DNA of 6,017 nt from Clostridiales bacterium (GCA_004556395.1 SFHK01000094.1:1-6017), one strand, 5' to 3'; shown: positions 1-5,507, counted from the first letter of the stretch. A program made the numbers and translations. Notes: generated by a model from the letters alone, not told the origin.

Positions 1-540
1 GCGGGAGTGGCCGCGCTTCGCGAAACGGCTGCGGCGCGGGTCGCGCGAATGCGGAAGTAGCTGCGCTTCGCGAGATGGCTGCGGCGCGGAACACGCGAAT
101 GCGGGAGTGGCCATGCTTCGCGAAACGGCTGCGGCGCGGGTCGCGCGAATACGGAAGTAGCTGCGCTTCGCGAGATGGCTGCGACGCGTGACACGCGAAT
201 GCGGGAGTAGCCGTGCTTTGCGAGACGGCTGCGGCGCAAAACGTGCGAATGCGGGAGTGACCGCGCTTCGCGAAACGGCTGCGGCGCGGGTCGCGCGAAT
301 GCGGGAGTGGCCGCGTTTCGCGGGATGGCTTCAACGCAGGTTGCGCGAATGCGGGAGTGGCCGCGCTTCGCGAGACGGCTGCGGCGCGGAACGCGCGAAT
401 GCGGGAGTGGCCGCGCTTCGCGAAGCGGCTTCGACGCGGGTCGCGCGAATGCGAGAGTGACTGCGCTTCGCGAAGCGGCTTCGACGCGGGTCGCGCGAAT
501 GCGGGAGTGGCTGCGCTTCGCGAAACGGCTGTGGCGCGGC
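1..540. repeat. Tandem array of a 50-bp GC-rich repeat
   Basis: The unit begins gcgggagtgg, contains a conserved cttcgcga core and ends cgcgaat. It recurs at exactly 50-bp spacing from 1, 51, 101 and so on to 451, giving ten full copies, and an eleventh decays after about 540. The first copy starts at the window edge, so the array probably continues to the left. Copies 1 and 3 are nearly identical, as are copies 2 and 4, so there is a 100-bp higher-order period. Copies 9 and 10 also pair closely and contain the 12-bp palindrome gcttcgcgaagc. Because 50 is not a multiple of three, every reading frame shifts from copy to copy, and the short open frames here are by-products of stop-poor sequence. 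No gene, promoter or T-tract terminator is visible in this stretch. It lies downstream of mnmE and would form the 3' end of its transcript if transcription is not stopped earlier. Function unknown. Confidence 0.95.
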
Positions 541-603
541 CGTGAGCACGCCGCGCGGGACGCTTGAACGCTGGAGATTGCGCCGCGCACGCGGGGCAGC
601 GGG
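541..603. other. Short spacer between mnmE stop and the 50-bp array
   Basis: These 63 bases of non-repeat, GC-rich sequence follow the mnmE stop codon. On the minus strand a CCGC-GTGC-GCGG hairpin can be drawn shortly after the stop, but no run of T follows it, so no intrinsic terminator is recognised. No start codon with a ribosome binding site is seen for a further gene. Confidence 0.5.
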
Positions 604-2646
604 TTATTTGCCTACGCAGAAGTCGGAGAACACGCGGTCGATGACGTGTTCGTTCATGGTTTCGCCGGTGATGTCTCCGAGGTGGGCGAGGGCTTCGCGC
701 AGGTCGGTGGCGCAGAGGTCGAGCGGCAGGTTGGATTCGATCAAGCGGATGGCCCGGTCGAGCGCCTGCATGGCGTGATGGGCGCACTCGATATGGCGTG
801 GAAGCGTCATTTGATCCTCCGACGCGCCGCTCTGGCGGCAGACGCGTTCGATCGCGCGAAGGATTTCGTCTATGCCCTCGCCGGTTTTTGCGCTCGCGCG
901 AATCGGCTCGCGGGGGATGGATGGGGCTGCCGTGCCGGTATCCTTAGCGAGGAATACGGGGGAGACGGACGAGGCAGCCGTGCCGGTATCCTTCGCGGAG
1001 GATTCCGGGGAAACGGACGAGGCTGCCGTGCCGGTATCCTTCGCGGAGGATTCCGGGGAAACGGACGTGACTGCCGTGCCGGTATCCTTCGCGGAGGACA
1101 CGGGAGAGACGGACGTGACTGCCGTGCCGGTATCCTTATCGGAGGACACGCTGGGAGCGGAGACAGATGCCGTGGCGGGGGTGTTCGCGGGGAACGCGGG
1201 GGAGACGGATGTCGCGGTGGGGGCGTTCGCGGGGAACGCGGGGGAGATGGATGTCGCGGTGGGGGCGTTTGCGAGGAACGCGGGGGAGATGGATGTCGCG
1301 CCGGGATCGTTCGCGGGGAACGCAGCGGACGCAGATGCCGCGCTGGAGGCGTTCGCGGCACACGCGATAGTCGCGGAGGTCGCGCCGGGGGCGTTCGCGG
1401 GGAACACAGCGGACGCGGATGCCGTGGCGGGGGTGTTCGCGGGGAACGCGGGGGAGACGGATGTCGCGGTGGGGGCGTTCGCGGGAAACGCGGGGGAGAC
1501 GGATGTCGCGGTGGGGGTGTTCGCGGGGAACGCGTGGGGCGCGGATGCCGTGCCGGGGGCGTTCGCGGGGAACGCGGGGAGCGCGGATGCCGCGCCGGGG
1601 GCGGTTGGATTTGCGGAATGCGCGGCGGGGGCGAGGTCGGATTTATTGAGGACGGTGATATAACGCTCATCGCGGGCGGCGAGCATGGACTGGTCGGAGG
1701 GTGTGAGGGGGGCGGAGGAATCGAGGACGAGGAGAACGCAGTCGGCGTCGCGCAGGGCGTCGCGGGCGCGGGTTACGCCGATTTTTTCGATGGCGTCGGC
1801 GGTTTCGCGGATGCCGGCGGTGTCGGAGAGCTGGTAGCGCACGCCGCCGATTTCGAAGCTCTCGGTGAGCACGTCGCGGGTGGTGCCGGGGATGTCGGTG
1901 ACGATGGCGCGGTCGGCGGAGAGCAGGGCGTTCATCAGGCTGGACTTGCCCACGTTGGGGCGGCCGCAGAGCACGACGGACGCGCCGTCGCGGACGATGC
2001 GCGCGCGCCTGCCGTCGGCGGCACGGGAGAGCTCGTTCCGGATGCGGGAAGCGCCCTCGCGCACGTCTTTTGCGGTCACGTCCTCGTCGATTTCGTCCGG
2101 GAAGTCGGTGGCGGCTTCGATTTTTGCGAGGAGACCCGTCAGCTCCTCGCGCATGCGGCCGATGGGCGCGGACACGCCGCCGCGAAGCTGACGGATCGAC
2201 GCGCGGCGGGCGGCCTGCGAGCGCGCGCCGATGAGGCCCATGACCGCCTCGGCCTCGCTTAAGTCGACGCGGCCGTTCATGAACGCGCGATAGGTGAACT
2301 CGCCCGGCTCCGCGGCGCGCGCGCCCAGCGAAAGCAGGCGCTCCATGGCGGCTCTGGCGCACATGGATCCGCCGTGCAGGTGGATTTCCGCCACGTCCTC
2401 GCGCGTGTAGGAGCGGGGCGCGCGGAAAAAGACCGCCATCACCTCGTCAATCGGCGCGCCGGTCGGGTCGGTCAGGGTGCCATAGCGCATCTGGCCGTGC
2501 TTCATTTCGCCCTTATGGGCGGGACGGAACGCGGCGCGCAGAAATTCCCCTGCGCACGCGCCGCTGATCCGTACAATGGCGATGCCGCCCTCGCCGGGTG
2601 GTGTGGCGATGGCGGCAATCGTGTCGTTTTGTCTTTCGTTACGCAT
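604..2646 (-). CDS. mnmE: tRNA modification GTPase MnmE with a large repeat insertion
   Basis: MnmE (TrmE) with MnmG installs the (carboxymethyl)aminomethyl group at C5 of the wobble uridine, U34, of certain tRNAs in the cytoplasm. The N-terminal folate-binding domain begins DTIAAIATPPGEGG and includes PGEFTYRAFMNGRVDLSEAEAV at 114-135. G-domain motifs: G1 GRPNVGKSS 228-236, G2 GTTRD 254-258, G3 DTAG 275-278, G4 NKSD 334-337, G5 SAKTGEG 585-591. The protein ends FCVGK, the family's catalytic C-terminal CxGK. At 680 aa it exceeds the usual 450-460; the excess lies between G4 and G5 (about 345-580) as Ala/Pro/Ser/Thr-rich tandem repeats. Elsewhere it is colinear and unbroken. The ATG lies inside the dnaN stop region (8-nt overlap) without a clear Shine-Dalgarno, so translational coupling to dnaN is likely. 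Family assignment is secure; whether the inserted form is fully active is unknown. Confidence 0.96.
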   Translation of the reverse strand: MRNERQNDTIAAIATPPGEGGIAIVRISGACAGEFLRAAFRPAHKGEMKHGQMRYGTLTDPTGAPIDEVMAVFFRAPRSYTREDVAEIHLHGGSMCARAAMERLLSLGARAAEPGEFTYRAFMNGRVDLSEAEAVMGLIGARSQAARRASIRQLRGGVSAPIGRMREELTGLLAKIEAATDFPDEIDEDVTAKDVREGASRIRNELSRAADGRRARIVRDGASVVLCGRPNVGKSSLMNALLSADRAIVTDIPGTTRDVLTESFEIGGVRYQLSDTAGIRETADAIEKIGVTRARDALRDADCVLLVLDSSAPLTPSDQSMLAARDERYITVLNKSDLAPAAHSANPTAPGAASALPAFPANAPGTASAPHAFPANTPTATSVSPAFPANAPTATSVSPAFPANTPATASASAVFPANAPGATSATIACAANASSAASASAAFPANDPGATSISPAFLANAPTATSISPAFPANAPTATSVSPAFPANTPATASVSAPSVSSDKDTGTAVTSVSPVSSAKDTGTAVTSVSPESSAKDTGTAASSVSPESSAKDTGTAASSVSPVFLAKDTGTAAPSIPREPIRASAKTGEGIDEILRAIERVCRQSGASEDQMTLPRHIECAHHAMQALDRAIRLIESNLPLDLCATDLREALAHLGDITGETMNEHVIDRVFSDFCVGK
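922..1161 (-). repeat. In-frame 48-bp (16-aa) repeat array in mnmE
   Basis: Five tandem copies of a 16-residue unit occupy MnmE residues 496-575. The consensus is SVSPxSSAKDTGTAxS, and the first copy has SSDKDTG in place of SSAKDTG. At DNA level the unit is 48 bp, and neighbouring copies are nearly identical, which suggests recent expansion. The unit is Ser/Thr-rich with one Lys-Asp pair and no hydrophobic core, so it is expected to be disordered. The array ends ten residues before the G5 motif SAKTGEG. Confidence 0.93.
1165..1584 (-). repeat. In-frame 42-bp (14-aa) repeat array in mnmE
   Basis: Ten tandem copies of a 14-residue unit occupy MnmE residues 355-494. The consensus is VSPAFPANxPxATS with a conserved FPAN core; the sixth copy is the most degenerate (CAAN in place of FPAN). 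A partial unit (about residues 344-354) precedes the array. The DNA unit is 42 bp and very G-rich on the plus strand (runs of four to five G). A 68-bp stretch is identical between 1166-1233 and 1418-1485, exactly six units apart, pointing to duplication of a multi-unit block. The peptide is Ala/Pro/Ser/Thr-rich and probably an extended, disordered linker. Confidence 0.94.
2639..2646 (-). other. 8-nt overlap of dnaN stop and mnmE start
   Basis: On the minus strand ATGCGTAA holds both the mnmE ATG and the dnaN TAA. The upstream bases GGTGCGTCTCA lack a convincing Shine-Dalgarno, so mnmE initiation probably depends on ribosomes finishing dnaN. Confidence 0.85.
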
Positions 2647-3745
2647 TGAGACGCACCGGGAGCACCAGATAGGTATAGTCGTCGCCGCTCACGGGCGCGA
2701 TGACGCAGGGGCTGACAGGCGTTCCAAATTTTACGGTCATTTCGTCTCCGCTGACTACGCGGATCAATTCCATCATATACTTGACGTTGAAGGCGATGAC
2801 GATGTCGCTGCCGCTGTTTTTGACGCTCATTTCCTCAAACACGTCGCCGATTTCGGAATTGGAGGTGATGAACAGCTTCTCGCCCTCGACGGTGAACTTG
2901 ATGCGGTTGTTCTTGCCCTCGCGCGCCATGAGCGACGCGCGGTCCACGCAGCGGGCGAATTCCTCGCGCCCGACGGTCAGCTCCGTGTTGAAGGATTTGG
3001 GGATGACGCGGCGGTAGTCGATGTATTCGCCGTCGATGAGGCTGGTGATCAGGCGGGTGCTGCCCAGCTTCACGAAGAGCTGGTTGTTTCCGAAGCGCAT
3101 CTCGACGCGGCTTTCCTCGTCGTCCGCCATGAGCTTGGCGATTTCCTCCAGCGACTTGAGCGGGATGATCGCCTTGACCGTGTGCTCGGTGTCGGACACG
3201 CGCGCGGTTCGCATCGCCATGCGGAAGCCGTCCAGACCCACCATGTCGATCTGGCCGTTCTGCATGTTGAAGAAGCCGCCGGTGAGCACCTGCCGCTGAT
3301 CCTCCATGGGCACGGCGAAGGATGTGCGGGTGATCATGTCCTTCACAAGGCTCTGCGGAAGCTCGATGTGCGCGTCGTTCGCGGAGACCTCCACGCGCGG
3401 ATACGCGTCGGCGTTCTGGCCGGAGATGTTCGTGCGGGAGCCGAGACAGCGCAGGGAGAGGACGTAGGAATGGGAAAGGTTCGCCGAAACCTCGCCCGAG
3501 GGCATCTTGCGGACGACCTCGTTGAACAGGCGGCCGGGCATGACGGCGTCGCCCTCGTCCTCGACGGCGGCGGGCAGGGTGGTGATGATGGTGAACGTGC
3601 CGTCCGAGGCGGTCAGGCGCACCTCGTCGTCCAGCGCTTCGATCAGCACGCCCTCAAGGATGGGCTGGGGCGAACGGACGGAAAGCGCGCGGATGGCAAC
3701 CTGCAGCGCGGAAAGCAAATCGTTGGAAGAACATCTGAATTTCAT
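2639..3745 (-). CDS. dnaN: DNA polymerase III sliding clamp, beta subunit
   Basis: DnaN forms the ring-shaped homodimer that encircles DNA and tethers the replicative polymerase; it also recruits repair and mismatch-repair factors by their clamp-binding motifs. The 368-aa product is of normal family length. It starts MKFRCSSNDLLSALQVAIRA, keeps the internal VMPGRLFNEVVRKMP stretch of the first clamp domain and ends YLVLPVRLNA, the usual C-terminal strand and tail beside the peptide-binding pocket. The ATG is preceded five bases upstream by GAGGGGG (3751-3757), a good Shine-Dalgarno, which fixes the start. It lies 200 bp behind dnaA in the same direction, as in most Bacillota. Its last codons overlap the mnmE start by 8 nt (2639-2646), so the two genes are co-transcribed and probably translationally coupled. 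It may have its own promoter in the spacer and also receive read-through from dnaA. Confidence 0.98.
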   Translation of the reverse strand: MKFRCSSNDLLSALQVAIRALSVRSPQPILEGVLIEALDDEVRLTASDGTFTIITTLPAAVEDEGDAVMPGRLFNEVVRKMPSGEVSANLSHSYVLSLRCLGSRTNISGQNADAYPRVEVSANDAHIELPQSLVKDMITRTSFAVPMEDQRQVLTGGFFNMQNGQIDMVGLDGFRMAMRTARVSDTEHTVKAIIPLKSLEEIAKLMADDEESRVEMRFGNNQLFVKLGSTRLITSLIDGEYIDYRRVIPKSFNTELTVGREEFARCVDRASLMAREGKNNRIKFTVEGEKLFITSNSEIGDVFEEMSVKNSGSDIVIAFNVKYMMELIRVVSGDEMTVKFGTPVSPCVIAPVSGDDYTYLVLPVRLNA

Positions 3746-3750
3746 GCGGA

Positions 3751-3757
3751 CCCCCTC
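3751..3757 (-). promoter_or_regulatory. dnaN ribosome binding site
   Basis: GAGGGGG on the minus strand, five bases before the dnaN ATG. It decides the start codon. Confidence 0.8.
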
Positions 3758-3766
3758 GATTCATCG

Positions 3767-3780
3767 TATTCTATAGAATA
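3767..3780. repeat. 14-bp perfect palindrome in the unwinding region
   Basis: TATTCTATAGAATA is a perfect inverted repeat with no spacer. It lies between the trio-like tract and the dnaN Shine-Dalgarno, so it could be part of the AT-rich melting element, an operator, or the dnaN -10 region. Confidence 0.75.
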
Positions 3781-3795
3781 AATTTCGTAGTAAAC
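3768..3795 (-). promoter_or_regulatory. Possible dnaN promoter
   Basis: On the minus strand a -10-like TAGAAT (3768-3773) is preceded at 16 bp by GTTTAC (3790-3795), a poor -35. It would start dnaN transcription close to the Shine-Dalgarno, within the probable unwinding site. The match is weak, and read-through from dnaA alone could serve dnaN. Confidence 0.3.
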
Positions 3796-3802
3796 GTAGA
3801 GA
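3779..3802 (-). other. DnaA-trio-like tract
   Basis: Read on the minus strand directly after the two DnaA boxes, the bases divide as TCT CTA CGT TTA CTA CGA AAT TTA. Several are CTA or TTA triplets in one phase, as in the complement of the DnaA-trio (3'-GAT/AAT-5') motif on which DnaA assembles on single-stranded DNA in B. subtilis. The phase is interrupted by CGT, CGA and AAT, so this is an imperfect match. Confidence 0.55.
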
Positions 3803-3811
3803 CGTGGATAA
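3803..3811 (-). promoter_or_regulatory. DnaA box, one mismatch (TTATCCACG)
   Basis: It differs from the TTATCCACA consensus only in the last base and directly abuts the perfect box at 3812-3820 in the same orientation. It lies next to the trio-like tract. Confidence 0.75.
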
Positions 3812-3820
3812 TGTGGATAA
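3812..3820 (-). promoter_or_regulatory. DnaA box, perfect (TTATCCACA)
   Basis: Exact consensus on the minus strand, in tandem with the box at 3803-3811. The pair points toward the trio-like tract and dnaN. Confidence 0.9.
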
Positions 3821-3828
3821 CTCCATTT

Positions 3829-3849
3829 TTGGCAGATTCCGCCTGCCAA
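3829..3849. other. Hairpin in the dnaA-dnaN spacer
   Basis: TTGGCAG (3829-3835) and CTGCCAA (3843-3849) form a 7-bp stem with a 7-nt loop. On the plus strand TTTT follows, but on the minus strand, the direction of dnaA transcription, the stem is followed by AAAAATGG, so it is not a normal terminator for dnaA. Role unknown. Confidence 0.4.
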
Positions 3850-3945
3850 TTTTGGGGTGGATTGTTTTGGGGACAAGTCGGGATGAAGGCTGGATAAGTT
3901 TTGGACGGGCCAAAAGTCTCAGCCAAAATTCCGGGCGCGAAGGCC

Positions 3946-5250
3946 TTACTTTTCCATGATCGCGCGGGTCAGCTCGTCCACGATGCGCGCAAATTCCTTG
4001 TCGCCGGCGATGGAATCCGCCGTTTTGCGGCAGGCGTGCATGATGGTGGAGTGATCGCGCCCGAAGGCGTCGCCGATGCGCGTGGTGGAAAGCTGCGCCA
4101 GCTCGCGCGTGAGGTAAATTGCCAGCTGCCGGGGCACGGCCACGTCGCGGTTGCGGCGGGTGGACAGGATGTCGTCGCGCCGGATGCCGTAGCGCGCGGC
4201 TACCTCGTCCATGATCTTCTCGGGCGAAATGGCGGTCTTTTCCTTTTTTACAATGAGGGATTCCAGCGCCTTCTGCGCCAGCTGCTCGGTAATCGGCATG
4301 CCCTCCAGCTGCGCCAGCGCGGTTACGCGGATCAGGCTGCCCTCCAGTTCGCGGATGTTGGTGTCGATCTGCTCCGCGATGTAGGAAATCGCGCCCGCGC
4401 CGATGGCGATATGGTTGGTCTCCGCAAGGCGCATCAGAATGGCTACGCGGGTCTCGTAGTCCGGCTTCTGCACGTCCACCACAAGGCCGCTCAGGAAGCG
4501 GGAGCGCATGCGGGCTTCCAGCATGGCGATTTCGTGCGGCGGGCGGTCGGAGGACAGCACGATCTGCTTGCCGTTTTCAAACAGCGCGTTGAACGTGTGG
4601 AAGAATTCTTCCTGCGTGGCCTGCTTATTGGAAAGAAACTGAACGTCGTCGATCAGAAGCACGTCCACCGAGCGCATGCGGTTGCGAAGCTCCATCGTCT
4701 TCTTGCGCGCGATGGCCTCGACCACCTCGTTGGTGAAGTTCTCGCTGGTGGTGAACAGGATCCTGCTTTTCGGGTTTTCCTTCACGATGAAGTGCGAGAT
4801 GGCGTTCATCAGATGGGTTTTGCCGAGTCCCACGCCGCCGTAGATGAACAGCGGGTTGTACGCGTTGGCCGGCGCTTCGGCTACCGCCATGCTGGCGTTG
4901 AACGCCATGCGGTTGCCGTTGCCGACGACGAAGGTTTCAAAGGTATATTTCGGGTTCAGGGGAGAGGACGTCATTTCCTTCTCGAAGCGGGAAAGCTCGT
5001 CCGACGTGACCACTTCCAGATCATACGCCTCGCCGAACGCTTCTCCGATGACCATTGAAAGCTGGGTCTTGTAACGCTCACGGATGTTGCGCACGATGAA
5101 CGCGTCGTCGCAATAGACTACGATGCGCCCGTTCTCCGCCGAATGCAGCTTCAGGCCCTCGAACCACGTGCGGTATCGGGTTTCGTTCATGCTCTCGCGC
5201 AGGAGACCGAGCGCCTTTTGCCATAACAGGAGTGCGTCCGCGTAATTCAT
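3946..5250 (-). CDS. dnaA: Chromosomal replication initiator DnaA
   Basis: DnaA is the AAA+ ATPase that binds 9-bp boxes at the origin, oligomerises when ATP-bound, melts the duplex and loads the helicase; it is also a transcription factor. The 434-aa protein has domain I (about 1-80), a short domain II (about 85-98), AAA+ domain III from NPKYTFETFVVG (about 99) and C-terminal domain IV. Motifs: Walker A GGVGLGKT 138-145, Walker B VDVLLIDD 195-202, sensor 1 VLSSDRPP 231-238, arginine-finger segment SRF near 250-252, sensor 2 NIRELEGS 298-305, and the DNA-binding signature GRDHSTIMHACRK 397-409. The ATG at 5248-5250 has AAGGGAG seven bases upstream. An in-frame GTG at 5278-5280 would add ten residues but has no such site and lies inside a DnaA box, so it is rejected. 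The gene is intact and of ordinary length for a Bacillota DnaA with a short linker domain. Confidence 0.98.
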   Translation of the reverse strand: MNYADALLLWQKALGLLRESMNETRYRTWFEGLKLHSAENGRIVVYCDDAFIVRNIRERYKTQLSMVIGEAFGEAYDLEVVTSDELSRFEKEMTSSPLNPKYTFETFVVGNGNRMAFNASMAVAEAPANAYNPLFIYGGVGLGKTHLMNAISHFIVKENPKSRILFTTSENFTNEVVEAIARKKTMELRNRMRSVDVLLIDDVQFLSNKQATQEEFFHTFNALFENGKQIVLSSDRPPHEIAMLEARMRSRFLSGLVVDVQKPDYETRVAILMRLAETNHIAIGAGAISYIAEQIDTNIRELEGSLIRVTALAQLEGMPITEQLAQKALESLIVKKEKTAISPEKIMDEVAARYGIRRDDILSTRRNRDVAVPRQLAIYLTRELAQLSTTRIGDAFGRDHSTIMHACRKTADSIAGDKEFARIVDELTRAIMEK

Positions 5251-5257
5251 GAAATGG

Positions 5258-5264
5258 CTCCCTT
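5258..5264 (-). promoter_or_regulatory. dnaA ribosome binding site
   Basis: AAGGGAG on the minus strand, seven bases before ATG 5250. It supports that start over the upstream GTG at 5280. Confidence 0.8.
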
Positions 5265-5272
5265 CGAAATTT

Positions 5273-5281
5273 TTATCCACA
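5273..5281 (+). promoter_or_regulatory. DnaA box, perfect (TTATCCACA)
   Basis: Exact consensus on the plus strand, in the dnaA leader, just upstream of the Shine-Dalgarno. It is inverted relative to the box at 5307-5315. Confidence 0.9.
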
Positions 5282-5306
5282 ATCGGCGGTGCAAAACAGA
5301 CCGTCT

Positions 5307-5315
5307 TGTGGATAA
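5307..5315 (-). promoter_or_regulatory. DnaA box, perfect, at the dnaA transcription start
   Basis: Exact consensus on the minus strand. It covers about +1 to +10 of the predicted dnaA transcript, a position suited to autorepression by DnaA. Confidence 0.9.
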
Positions 5316-5323
5316 GTGTCTAT

Positions 5324-5352
5324 ATCTTACCAGATTTTTCGCGATTATTCAA
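5324..5352 (-). promoter_or_regulatory. dnaA promoter (extended -10)
   Basis: On the minus strand TTGAAT (5347-5352) and TAAGAT (5324-5329) are 17 bp apart, and TGG precedes the -10, giving an extended TGn element. The predicted start is near 5316-5318, leaving a leader of about 67 nt that carries two DnaA boxes and the Shine-Dalgarno. Confidence 0.7.
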
Positions 5353-5376
5353 GGGTAAAACGGCAATTTTTCAGAA

Positions 5377-5385
5377 TTTTCCACA
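5377..5385 (+). promoter_or_regulatory. DnaA box, one mismatch (TTTTCCACA)
   Basis: It differs from consensus only at the third base and lies eight bases from the inverted perfect box at 5394-5402. Confidence 0.6.
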
Positions 5386-5393
5386 CGGGGGGT

Positions 5394-5402
5394 TGTGGAT
5401 AA
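5394..5402 (-). promoter_or_regulatory. DnaA box, perfect (TTATCCACA)
   Basis: Exact consensus on the minus strand, upstream of the dnaA promoter, followed on the plus strand by degenerate copies (ggtggaaaa, gttggataa). Confidence 0.9.
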
Positions 5403-5478
5403 ATGGTGGAAAACGTTGGATAAGGCGGGGGACGAACGTGGAACGCGCGGGGATAAGCGCGATTTGTGTCAGGATGGC

Positions 5479-5507
5479 TTGCGTCTTTTCCACACGGCTG
5501 GTATAAT
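5479..5507 (+). promoter_or_regulatory. Divergent plus-strand promoter (consensus TATAAT)
   Basis: TTGCGT (5479-5484) and a perfect TATAAT (5502-5507) are 17 bp apart, and TGG before the -10 makes an extended TGn element. A one-mismatch DnaA box (5486-5494) fills the spacer, so DnaA binding could control it. In Bacillota the promoter here normally drives rpmH. Here GGGGAGG (5511-5517), a Shine-Dalgarno-like sequence, follows but no ATG comes after it; transcription would enter the hairpin repeats. Confidence 0.7.
5486..5494 (+). promoter_or_regulatory. DnaA box, one mismatch, inside a promoter spacer
   Basis: TTTTCCACA, the same variant as at 5377-5385, lies between the -35 and -10 boxes of the plus-strand promoter. 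Confidence 0.6.

Larger units (their letters stand above)
3746..3945. other. Origin region between dnaA and dnaN (probable unwinding site)
   Basis: This 200-bp spacer is visibly more AT-rich than the genes around it on its dnaN-proximal side. It holds two abutting DnaA boxes (3803-3820), a trio-like tract (about 3779-3802), a 14-bp AT palindrome (3767-3780) and the dnaN Shine-Dalgarno. The order, boxes next to dnaA and AT-rich tract next to dnaN, is that of the Bacillus subtilis basal unwinding system. A degenerate box (gctggataa, 3889-3897) is also present. Origin function is inferred from this layout. Confidence 0.8.

Noticed and set aside
1..540. CRISPR array
   Set aside because: The whole 50-bp unit is repeated; there are no unique spacers between conserved repeats and no cas genes nearby.
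188..567. Open frames in the 50-bp array (Arg-rich, MREWPRFA-like repeats)
   Set aside because: A 50-bp unit shifts frame each copy, so these products only reflect the satellite. No ribosome binding site or domain is seen.
872..1663. Plus-strand frame with acidic repeats (FAEDSGETD, FAGNAGETD) resembling calcium-binding or surface repeats
   Set aside because: The periodicity comes from the mnmE 42- and 48-bp arrays read backwards. There is no signal peptide, start context or flanking domain.
646..2262. Long plus-strand open frame (538 aa) opposite mnmE, with Gly/Arg-rich repeats
   Set aside because: It is the mirror of the mnmE coding sequence in a GC-rich, stop-poor region. It has no recognisable domain or Shine-Dalgarno site, and mnmE on the other strand is certain.
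2576..3781. 401-aa plus-strand frame opposite dnaN
   Set aside because: It is the antisense shadow of an unambiguous dnaN and has a His/Asp/Gly-rich composition typical of reversed GC-rich genes.
3899..3915. TTTTGG-ACGGG-CCAAAA hairpin after dnaA as a terminator
   Set aside because: The stem is short and weak and no T-run follows on the minus strand. dnaN is normally reached by read-through.
5251..5280. Upstream GTG start for dnaA (ten extra residues)
   Set aside because: The GTG lies within a perfect DnaA box and lacks a Shine-Dalgarno, while the ATG at 5250 has AAGGGAG at seven bases and the usual DnaA N-terminus.
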